The notes beneath the pieces are model-generated. The model saw only the letters and a list, made by a program, of their open reading frames with translations. It did no database searches and had not been told where the DNA came from. A program made the translations under genes and the position numbers. A stretch of DNA of 7,001 bases from Deltaproteobacteria bacterium (GTDB lineage Bacteria; Myxococcota; Polyangia; Haliangiales; Haliangiaceae), in the NCBI GenBank assembly GCA_018262455.1, contig JAGSPR010000362.1, positions 1 through 7,001 of the forward strand, given 5' to 3'. Of this stretch, positions 1-5,312 are shown piece after piece (within the stretch, counting starts at the first letter, position 1; each line of letters opens with the position of its first letter).

Positions 1-10
1 CTATGCGCTA

Positions 11-41
11 CAGGCTCCTACAGGCTCCTAACAGGCTCCTA
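11..41. repeat. Three near-tandem copies of a 10-bp unit
   Basis: The unit CAGGCTCCTA occurs at 11-20, 21-30 and 32-41, the last copy offset by one extra A. On the - strand it reads TAGGAGCCTG. It lies downstream of the acetyltransferase stop codon and within a few bases of the window edge, so the array may continue to the left. The last copy also forms a small hairpin (GGCT-AGG-AGCC on the - strand). The function is unknown; a slipped-strand microsatellite-like array is the simplest reading. Confidence 0.75.
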
Positions 42-65
42 GCCACGCAGTCGAGGTTGGCTGGA

Positions 66-563
66 TCAGGTGAGGTGCTTGCTCATCCGGCAGCTGATCT
101 TGGCGTAGCCCAGCCGTTCGTACAGGGCGATCGCCTCGCGATTGAACTCCCAGACGTTGAGCTCGATCTCGTCGGCTCCACGCTCGAGCGTCCACTCGTG
201 GGCGACCTCGATCAACGCCGTGCCGATGCCGCGGCCGCGATGAGTCTCGCGCACGACCACGGAGTTGATCTCTCCGAACGTTCGCGACACCAGGTTCGGG
301 TACGGATTGGCGGTTCGCAGTACGACCCGGATGGCGCCGACGATGTTCCCGTCCTGCTCGGCAAGGAACAGCGCCACGTTGGGGTCCGCGAGCTCGATCA
401 CGAGCGAGGTCGCCGACCGAGGGGCTTCGCGAAACCGGCGCGGCAACGCTCGTGCGTGGTGACGATCCCCTGCTGCCCAGAGCTCGTCGACCGCAGCAGC
501 ATCAGCGTCCGTCGCACGGCGGATCGAGCGGGTCGAGGTCATGCGTGGAGGATAGTCGAGCAC
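66..563 (-). CDS. GNAT-family N-acetyltransferase
   Basis: This is a predicted cytoplasmic acetyltransferase that would move an acetyl group from acetyl-CoA to an amine; the acceptor cannot be told from sequence. The 165 residues are the usual length of a single GNAT domain. The acetyl-CoA pyrophosphate-binding motif (R/Q-x-x-G-x-G) is visible as RGRGIG at residues 109-114, after a beta strand with INSVVV at 99-104. The C-terminal segment NREAIALYERLGY (141-153) is the typical GNAT alpha4/beta end. I chose the GTG start because GGAG lies 6 nt upstream. The in-frame ATG at residue 8 (542) has no Shine-Dalgarno sequence, only the complementary TCCTCC. The gene follows the lipoprotein gene on the same strand after 31 bp, so the two may be co-transcribed, but I see no functional link. 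Confidence 0.88.
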   Translation of the reverse strand: MLDYPPRMTSTRSIRRATDADAAAVDELWAAGDRHHARALPRRFREAPRSATSLVIELADPNVALFLAEQDGNIVGAIRVVLRTANPYPNLVSRTFGEINSVVVRETHRGRGIGTALIEVAHEWTLERGADEIELNVWEFNREAIALYERLGYAKISCRMSKHLT

Positions 564-569
564 GGCGGG

Positions 570-573
570 CTCC
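570..573 (-). promoter_or_regulatory. Ribosome binding site that selects the GTG start of the acetyltransferase
   Basis: On the - strand GGAG is followed by 6 nt (CCCGCC) and then GTG. This spacing supports the GTG start over the ATG seven codons further in. Confidence 0.5.
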
Positions 574-594
574 GCGCTCCAGCGATCTCGTCGG

Positions 595-2043
595 TCAGTT
601 GCAGCTGCCGGCGGTCCACTGGTCGTAGAACGCGCCGGTCGTCGGGTCGGTGACCTCCTGCGAGCTCACGCACTGGCCGGCGGTGGCGGAGAACCCAAAG
701 CTCGCCGGGTTCGTCGTGATGGCGAACGTGCCGGTCACGACCTCGATGAGGTCGCTCGCGTCACCGCCACGCAGGCTGCCGGCGAGCAGTACCTGGGTGA
801 CGTCGTAGATCGGCGCCTCGTCCCCGAGCGCGGCATGGTCGACCGCGAGCCGGAGGTCGAGCTTGGGCGTGACGCTGAGGGTGGCGAGCCCGGTCGCGGG
901 ATCGGAGGTGATCGTCGCGTCGAGCGCCCGGCCATCCGCCGGGTTGAGGTCGATCGCGATCGCGCGGGCGCCATCGACCGAGATCGTGGTCGTGCGCTCG
1001 CCGAGCCCGATGTGCGTGACGTGGAGCGGCTGGCCCGCCGCGAACGTCGCGAACGCGGTGATGCCCGGGAGGTCGAGATCGATCAGCTGGTCGTCGGAGA
1101 CGTGCGCGGTGGACGCGCCGAGCGCGAGCGCGGCCGAGCCGGTGTGCTGCGCGCCGTCGAGCTCGACCGCCGCGACGTCGGCCTTCGCCGAGGTGAACCG
1201 GAATGCCTGGGGGCCGTCGAGGTCGATGCCGGCGTCGGCGAACTTGATCGCGAGCGCGCGGTCGATCGTGACCGCGAACTTCGCGTGCGCGGCCCCGAGG
1301 ACCTCGACCCGGCTGGTGACCCGCCCCGCGAGCGACGTGTTCGGGATGTCCTCGCCGAACAGCGGCGCGAGCGCGGTGAGTGCCTGGCCCGCCTCGTCGA
1401 GGTCGAGCGTCGAGGCGAGCGAGTCGTGCGTCAGCGTCACCACGACCGGCTCGTCGTGGTTGGCATCGACCTGGAACGCGAGCTGGAGCTCGTCCCCATC
1501 GGTGGTGGCGCGGATGCGGAGGTCTGCCAGGGCGAGCTGCTGGGCGCATTCGGGGTCGATCGACTCGGTCGTCGTGCCGTCGTCGTTGAACGTCTCGGTC
1601 GTGCACACCAGCGAGGCCGGCACCTGGAAGATGCCGTCGCCGAGATCGTTGGCATCGGTGAACAGCTTCTCGTTGAGCTCCTGGATCAGCGCGTCGGTTG
1701 CGTCGGGCTCGGAGTCGATCGGGGCGGCCAGGGCGGCCCCGCGCTTGTGCGCGCCGAGCTTGTTGCGCGTGCTGCCGACCAGCCCGGACAGCCGGGTCGC
1801 GAGGCGGGGCAGGGCGGTCGTCCCGCTGCTACCGAGCACGCGCTCGATCATGGTGAACGCCGCGGTGCTCGAGATCGAGTCGCTGTTCGCTTCGGCGGCG
1901 GCCGCGGTCTCGTGCAGGACGTGGCCGAGGTCGTTCGAGATCCGCGAGCGGACGTCGGATGCCGCCGGTGGGTCACCGCCGCAGGCGACGAGACCGAACG
2001 ACGACAGGAGCGAGAGCGTCAGGAGTTGCGTCGATGACTTCAT
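595..2043 (-). CDS. Putative lipoprotein of unknown function
   Basis: I do not recognise the family. From the chosen ATG the protein has 482 residues and begins with a type II signal peptide: Lys2, a Leu/Ser-rich hydrophobic stretch, and the lipobox LVAC ending at Cys21. It is therefore predicted to be lipidated and anchored to a membrane. An in-frame ATG nine codons upstream (2070) would put an unhelpful MRGGVSSWT before the signal, so I rejected it; neither start has a strong Shine-Dalgarno site. The mature part starts with a helical, Ala-rich region (about 30-110). A long alternating-hydrophobic, probably beta-rich region follows, full of Asp, Ala, Thr and Leu. Cysteines at 147 and 166 and at 458 and 481 could form two disulfides, which suits an exported protein. 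It lies 248 bp downstream of the tolC-like gene on the same strand. The antisense frames are Arg/Ser-rich and look like shadows. Confidence 0.75.
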   Translation of the reverse strand: MKSSTQLLTLSLLSSFGLVACGGDPPAASDVRSRISNDLGHVLHETAAAAEANSDSISSTAAFTMIERVLGSSGTTALPRLATRLSGLVGSTRNKLGAHKRGAALAAPIDSEPDATDALIQELNEKLFTDANDLGDGIFQVPASLVCTTETFNDDGTTTESIDPECAQQLALADLRIRATTDGDELQLAFQVDANHDEPVVVTLTHDSLASTLDLDEAGQALTALAPLFGEDIPNTSLAGRVTSRVEVLGAAHAKFAVTIDRALAIKFADAGIDLDGPQAFRFTSAKADVAAVELDGAQHTGSAALALGASTAHVSDDQLIDLDLPGITAFATFAAGQPLHVTHIGLGERTTTISVDGARAIAIDLNPADGRALDATITSDPATGLATLSVTPKLDLRLAVDHAALGDEAPIYDVTQVLLAGSLRGGDASDLIEVVTGTFAITTNPASFGFSATAGQCVSSQEVTDPTTGAFYDQWTAGSCN

Positions 2044-2160
2044 GGTCCAGCTAGACACTCCACCCCGCATGCCAGAGGCCCGGGATTCATCGCCGGCCGC
2101 CGATTGCCAGCGCTTGCCGAGCCATCGATGTCGTGGTCGAGCTAACCCGCGAACATCACT

Positions 2161-2208
2161 CGTGCCGCGACAGGTGTGACAGCGCTGTCATGTGAACTCG
2201 CGGGCACG
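2161..2208. promoter_or_regulatory. Nested dyad around a perfect 14-bp palindrome; candidate operator or RNA structure
   Basis: The core TGACAGCGCTGTCA (2177-2190) is a perfect palindrome. It is flanked by CGTGCCGCGA (2161-2170) and TCGCGGGCACG (2198-2208), which pair over 10 bp with one bulged G. The centres of inner and outer repeats differ by only 1 nt, so the whole element can fold as one extended cruciform or hairpin with a 6/7-nt internal loop. Neither side has a T-tract, which argues against an intrinsic terminator. It lies about 120 bp upstream of the lipoprotein start and about 85 bp past the tolC-like stop. Confidence 0.45.
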
Positions 2209-2257
2209 CATGGCTACACCACTTGTCGGGATCTTCGCGACGATCGGACGGCGAGTG

Positions 2258-2278
2258 TCGCGCGATTCGACAGCGCGA
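2258..2278 (-). terminator. Weak terminator-like hairpin after the tolC-like gene
   Basis: TCGCGC (2258-2263) and GCGCGA (2273-2278) form a 6-bp stem with a 9-nt loop, 14 nt beyond the tolC-like stop codon. An alternative pairing of TGTCG (2256-2260) with CGACA (2268-2272) overlaps it. No T-run follows on the - strand, so termination here is only a possibility. Confidence 0.2.
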
Positions 2279-2291
2279 GACGCTGGCCGCG

Positions 2292-3851
2292 TCAGTCGAT
2301 GCTGATGCCGTAGGCAGGCAGCAGGTCGCCGGTGAGCGCCTGGACAACCGTCTCGGCCTTGTGCCAGTCGATCATCGCCTGTGCCTTGCGGAGCTCGGCC
2401 TGCCGCAGCTCCTCCTGACGATTGAGGACGTCGAAGTTCGTGGCCTTGCCGAGGTTGAACCTGTCGGTCTCGATCTTGATGTTCTCGTTTGCGAGCTCGA
2501 TCGCCCGCTGAGACAGCGCGATCCGGCGCTTCGCGAGCTCGAGCTGCGCGACCGCGCGTGCCATCGACTGCGCGAGCTGGGCGCGGACGTCGGTCGCCGT
2601 GACCTCGAGCTTGCGGCGGAGCTCTCGCTGCTCGCGTGCGAGGCCGCGCACGTTCTCCTGCCCGATCGAGTGCTGGAACGTCAGCGAGCCGCCGACCTGG
2701 ACCGACTTGAACGTCCCGAGGTTCTTCCAGGCCGTGCCGAACTTCTCGTCCTGGCCGGTCGGGCCCAGCGTGAGCGCGGCATCGAGCTGGGGCAGGAGGC
2801 CGTTCTCGGTGACCTCGATGTCGATCCGAGCCGAGGCATCCTGCTTGGCGAGCTGTGCGAGCTCGGGGCTCGCCGCGAACGCGCGATCCGAGAGCTGGCC
2901 GAGATCCCAGGTCGTGTCGCGGGTCGCGAGATCCGTGGCGACGCGGAGCCCGAGCTCGCCCTGACCGATCGCCATCCCCACCGCCCGGCGCAGCGCGATC
3001 GATCGATCGAGCACGCCGAGCTCGCCGTTCAGCACGTCCTCCTCGCGGGTCGCGATGATCTGCTGGACGGCCGGGATCTCGCTGCGCGGGACCCTCCCGC
3101 CATCGCTGCCGATCTGCGTGATGCGCAGCCGCTCCTTGGCGAGATCGAGGCTTGCCTGCGTGATCGCCACCTGCTGCTCGGCAAGCACGAGGTCCCAGTA
3201 GGCCGCGACGACGGCCTGCACGGCCGCGATGGCGGCGAGGCGCTTACCGAGGATGCTGGCATCGCGCGACAGGGTGGCTCGGCGCTCGTTCGCCTCGTAG
3301 AGGACGCGCCCGCGCCCGCGCAGCAGCGGCTGCGAGATCGTGCCGGTGACCTCATCGAACCAGTTGTTGGTGAGGTCGCCGCCGGCGCTGAATGATGGCG
3401 AGCGATCGAACGTGGAGCCGGCGTGCAGCGTGATCGTCCCGCCGGTCGGCAGCAAGCGTGACACGTCGGTGTTGAGCTGGACCTTGGTTCCGCGATCGAA
3501 CGCCATGCCGGCGAAATAGCTCTGCGAGCTGTCCACCGCGAGCTGCGCGCGGATCCGCCAGTCATCGCGGGCGAACGTCTGCTGGATGCGAGCCTCGGCG
3601 ATCGCGATGTCGATCCTCGCGCTCGCGAGGCTCGGGGCCTGGCGGATCGCGAGCTGGAGCAGCTCCGGCAGCGTCGTGGCGCGAGCGGGGCCCGCCCACG
3701 AGCTGAGGTCCGCGCTTTGCGCCGGGGGGGCCGCCCCGCCGGTGTCCTCGGGCGCCTTCGCCATCAAACGCGTGAACACATCGGCGCTGCCGTGCACGGG
3801 TGCGAGCACGACCACAGACGCCACGACGACACGCAAGCAAGCGAACCGCAT
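2292..3851 (-). CDS. TolC-like outer-membrane efflux protein (OEP family)
   Basis: This is a predicted outer-membrane channel that forms the exit duct of a tripartite efflux pump or type I secretion system. From the chosen ATG it has 519 residues, within the range of the family. A Sec signal peptide (MRF, a Val-rich core, and GSA before the predicted cut after residue 23) decides this start. The GTG 18 codons upstream (3905) would bury the signal, and neither start has a clear Shine-Dalgarno site. The first OEP repeat begins at about 61 ([15 protein letters not shown]), a QPLLRGRG strand motif lies at about 174-181, and the C-terminal repeat ends with [20 protein letters not shown], typical of the family. 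No membrane-fusion protein or inner-membrane pump gene is in the window, so the partner is unknown. The gene is divergent from the BMC operon. A run of seven C on the coding strand (3724-3730) lies near the N-terminus without breaking the frame. Confidence 0.9.
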   Translation of the reverse strand: MRFACLRVVVASVVVLAPVHGSADVFTRLMAKAPEDTGGAAPPAQSADLSSWAGPARATTLPELLQLAIRQAPSLASARIDIAIAEARIQQTFARDDWRIRAQLAVDSSQSYFAGMAFDRGTKVQLNTDVSRLLPTGGTITLHAGSTFDRSPSFSAGGDLTNNWFDEVTGTISQPLLRGRGRVLYEANERRATLSRDASILGKRLAAIAAVQAVVAAYWDLVLAEQQVAITQASLDLAKERLRITQIGSDGGRVPRSEIPAVQQIIATREEDVLNGELGVLDRSIALRRAVGMAIGQGELGLRVATDLATRDTTWDLGQLSDRAFAASPELAQLAKQDASARIDIEVTENGLLPQLDAALTLGPTGQDEKFGTAWKNLGTFKSVQVGGSLTFQHSIGQENVRGLAREQRELRRKLEVTATDVRAQLAQSMARAVAQLELAKRRIALSQRAIELANENIKIETDRFNLGKATNFDVLNRQEELRQAELRKAQAMIDWHKAETVVQALTGDLLPAYGISID

Positions 3852-3968
3852 GAAACCGCGCGCATCATGGCACACCGTCGTCGTGGCGCTACGGCGGCGG
3901 GACACACTCTGTCAGGCGAGGCGGCGGCAAGTCGAACCGGCCAAAATAACTTGTCGCACCTCGTCGGG

Positions 3969-3997
3969 GCAGATCACCGGTCACCGCGTGGATCTGC
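3969..3997. promoter_or_regulatory. Dyad GCAGATC-N15-GATCTGC, candidate operator of the BMC operon
   Basis: GCAGATC (3969-3975) and GATCTGC (3991-3997) are perfect inverted repeats 15 bp apart. The arms can extend inward (AC with GT) if one base is bulged, and ACCGGT (3976-3981) adds a palindromic hexamer inside. The element ends 32 bp before the first BMC start codon, a position where a repressor or activator could act. No regulator gene lies in the window to name a family. Confidence 0.35.
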
Positions 3998-4006
3998 GCA
4001 AACGCA
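3995..4006. promoter_or_regulatory. Small inverted repeat TGCG-CAAA-CGCA
   Basis: A 4+4 bp inverted repeat overlaps the right arm of the larger dyad and lies 23 bp before the first BMC start codon. It may be part of the same control site, a short hairpin in the leader RNA, or chance. Confidence 0.2.
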
Positions 4007-4029
4007 CCGTGTTAGCGTGGCCAGCAGCG

Positions 4030-4668
4030 ATGGCGACGGTCCTGCGTACCTACTGCTTCCTCGATGCGCTGCAGCCGCAGCAGGCCACCTTCGTGGGCAA
4101 GACCGCACGTGGCTTCTTGCCCGTGCCGTTCCAGGCCTCGTTGTGGGTCGAGATCTCTCCGGGGATCGCGATCAACCAGGTGACCGATGCCGCGCTCAAG
4201 GCGACGCGCGTCCAGCCCGCGGTCCAGGTCGTCGAGCGCGCCTACGGCCTGCTCGAGATCCACGACCACGACAAGGGCGAGGTCCTGCAAGCGGGCGCGA
4301 CGATCCTCAAGTACCTCGGCGTGGACGAGTCCCAGCGGCTCAAGCCGAAGGTCCTGACCAACCAGATCATCCGCGGCGTCGAGGCCTACCAGACCCAGAT
4401 CATCAACCGGAGCAGCGCCGGCATGATGGTGTTGCCCGGCCAGTCGCTGTTCATCTTCGAGTGCGAGCCCGCGGGATACGCGGTGCTCGCGGCCAACGAG
4501 GCCGAGAAGGCCGCCCAGGTGAACCTGGTGAACGTGACGCCGTACGGCGCGTTTGGCCGACTCTACATGGCGGGACCGGAGGCGGAGATCGACGCAGCAG
4601 CAGCTGCAGCGACCGCCGCGCTCGCGAGCGTGACCGGCAGGGAACCAGAGAAGTTTGTCGATAAGTAG
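4030..4668 (+). CDS. Trimeric microcompartment shell protein, BMC-T, permuted tandem domain (gated, double-layer type)
   Basis: This shell protein would form pseudohexameric trimers in the facets of a microcompartment and provide a larger, gateable pore. Its 212 residues hold two BMC domains (about 7-96 and 108-202). Each has a strand/helix block first ([32 protein letters not shown]) and then the core strand with WVEI or FIFE, which is the circularly permuted order. The first-domain pore segment VVERAYG carries Glu69-Arg70, matching the Glu-Arg gate pair of CsoS1D/CcmP-type stacked trimers. The second-domain pore loop is TPYGAFG (170-176). From memory it closely resembles H. ochraceum Hoch_5816 (BMC-T2). 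I chose the ATG because it aligns with that homologue's start; a GTG seven codons upstream (4009) is possible, and the Shine-Dalgarno site is weak for both. First gene of the operon, 35 bp before BMC-H. Confidence 0.9.
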   Translation: MATVLRTYCFLDALQPQQATFVGKTARGFLPVPFQASLWVEISPGIAINQVTDAALKATRVQPAVQVVERAYGLLEIHDHDKGEVLQAGATILKYLGVDESQRLKPKVLTNQIIRGVEAYQTQIINRSSAGMMVLPGQSLFIFECEPAGYAVLAANEAEKAAQVNLVNVTPYGAFGRLYMAGPEAEIDAAAAAATAALASVTGREPEKFVDK

Positions 4669-4691
4669 ACGCCGATACGGCCGATACACAC

Positions 4692-4697
4692 AGAGGA
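4692..4697 (+). promoter_or_regulatory. Strong ribosome binding site of the BMC-H gene
   Basis: AGAGGA lies 6 nt before the ATG, the best Shine-Dalgarno match in the operon. This fits BMC-H being the most abundant shell protein. Confidence 0.6.
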
Positions 4698-4703
4698 AGA
4701 CAC

Positions 4704-5009
4704 ATGGCTGACGCACTCGGAATGATCGAAGTCAAAGGCTTCGTCGGCATGATCGAAGCCGCCGACGCGATGGTGAAGGCTGCCAAGGTCGAGCTCGTCG
4801 GATTCGAGAAGACCGGCGGGGGCTACGTGACCGCGATCGTGCGCGGCGATGTCGCGGCGGTCAAGGCTGCCACCGAAGCCGGTCAGCGCGCCGCCGAGCG
4901 CGTGGGCGAGGTCGTCTCGGTCCACGTGATCCCGCGGCCGCACGCCAACGTCGATGCGGTGCTGCCGCTCGGACGCTCGGGCGCCGCCTCGGACGCTGGC
5001 AAGAAGTAA
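4704..5009 (+). CDS. Hexameric microcompartment shell protein, BMC-H
   Basis: This single-domain shell protein would form the hexamers that tile most of the facets. It has 101 residues, normal for BMC-H. It opens with the canonical core strand [18 protein letters not shown] and has the edge lysine at Lys25 in DAMVKAA, which packs hexamers side by side. The pore loop is KTGGG (36-40), followed by [16 protein letters not shown], the family signature. The Gly-rich pore suggests passage of small metabolites. From memory it is nearly identical over its core to H. ochraceum Hoch_5815, including the IPRPH segment (76-80). The last 20 or so residues (Ala/Gly/Lys-rich) look like a flexible tail. The start has a strong Shine-Dalgarno site. 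The next gene begins 10 nt after the stop. Confidence 0.97.
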   Translation: MADALGMIEVKGFVGMIEAADAMVKAAKVELVGFEKTGGGYVTAIVRGDVAAVKAATEAGQRAAERVGEVVSVHVIPRPHANVDAVLPLGRSGAASDAGKK

Positions 5010-5012
5010 GGA
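5008..5012 (+). promoter_or_regulatory. Ribosome binding site of BMC-P overlapping the BMC-H stop codon
   Basis: AAGGA overlaps the TAA stop of BMC-H and lies 7 nt before the BMC-P ATG. It fixes the BMC-P start at 5020 rather than an upstream in-frame ATG inside BMC-H, and suggests translational coupling. Confidence 0.55.
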
Positions 5013-5019
5013 ACCATCG

Positions 5020-5310
5020 ATGATCCTCGGCAAGGTCATCGGCACGCTCGTGGCGAGCCGCAAGGAGCCGACGCTCGAAGGGTTGAAGCTCCTGGTGGTC
5101 CGTGCCTGCGATGTCGATGGCAACCCGAACGGGGCCACCGCGATCGCGGTCGACGCGGTCGGTGCCGGCGTCGGCGAGGTCGTGCTGTACGTGGCCGGCT
5201 CGTCTGCGCGCCAGACCCAGGTCACGCAGAACCGCCCGGTCGATGCGACGATCATGGCGATCGTCGACGAGATCGCGATCGGCAACGAGCGCCGCTACGT
5301 GAAAGACTGA
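5020..5310 (+). CDS. Pentameric microcompartment vertex protein, BMC-P (EutN/CcmL family)
   Basis: This protein would form the pentamers that cap the twelve vertices of the shell. Its 96 residues match EutN/CcmL/GrpN length. The N-terminus [15 protein letters not shown] and the segment [15 protein letters not shown] are typical of the first strands. [13 protein letters not shown] (45-57) is the family signature, and [11 protein letters not shown] (73-83) is the conserved C-terminal strand. From memory it resembles H. ochraceum Hoch_5814. The start is set by the AAGGA site overlapping the previous stop codon. The aldehyde dehydrogenase gene begins 2 nt after its stop. I see nothing unusual in length or conserved residues. 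Confidence 0.96.
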   Translation: MILGKVIGTLVASRKEPTLEGLKLLVVRACDVDGNPNGATAIAVDAVGAGVGEVVLYVAGSSARQTQVTQNRPVDATIMAIVDEIAIGNERRYVKD

Positions 5311-5312
5311 GC

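Larger units (their letters stand above)
2044..2291. other. Intergenic region between the tolC-like and lipoprotein genes
   Basis: I find no credible gene in these 248 bp. They contain a nested inverted repeat (2161-2208), a second outer pairing CCCGCGA (2146-2152) with TCGCGGG (2198-2204), and a GC-rich hairpin just after the tolC-like stop codon. I could not identify a sigma-70 promoter for the lipoprotein gene by eye. Confidence 0.6.
3852..4029. promoter_or_regulatory. Divergent intergenic region between tolC-like gene and BMC operon
   Basis: This 178-bp region must carry the promoters for both the - strand tolC-like gene and the + strand BMC operon, unless the operon is read from elsewhere. 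The only AT-rich patch is CCAAAATAACTTG (3941-3953). I found no pair of boxes with good sigma-70 or sigma-54 spacing on either strand. Two inverted repeats on the BMC side are listed separately. Confidence 0.55.

Noticed and set aside
835..2179. Two long open frames on the + strand opposite the lipoprotein gene
   Set aside because: Their translations are Arg/Glu- or Ser-rich and show no start signal or motif, while the - strand frame has a clean type II signal peptide and lipobox.
2996..3009. Palindrome made of repeated GATC units
   Set aside because: It lies inside the tolC-like coding sequence and follows from common codons for Asp-Arg-Ser-Ile; I see no reason to treat it as a site.
2223..3395. 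Open frame on the + strand opposite the tolC-like gene
   Set aside because: It is low-complexity (Arg, Leu, Glu, Asp) and antisense to a well-supported OEP-family protein.
3941..4020. Possible sigma-70 or sigma-54 promoter for the BMC operon (TTGTCG at 3951, TGTTAG at 4010)
   Set aside because: No pairing of boxes gives an acceptable spacing or consensus match by eye, so I made no promoter call.
3586..4029. Long N-terminal extension of the first BMC-T reading frame
   Set aside because: The open frame extends far upstream, antisense to the tolC-like gene, but homologous shell proteins begin at the ATG at 4030, and the upstream part has no BMC-like sequence.
4012..4716. Open frame on the - strand opposite BMC-T
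   Set aside because: It is Arg/Leu/Asp-rich shadow sequence with no motif; the + strand frame is a recognisable shell protein.
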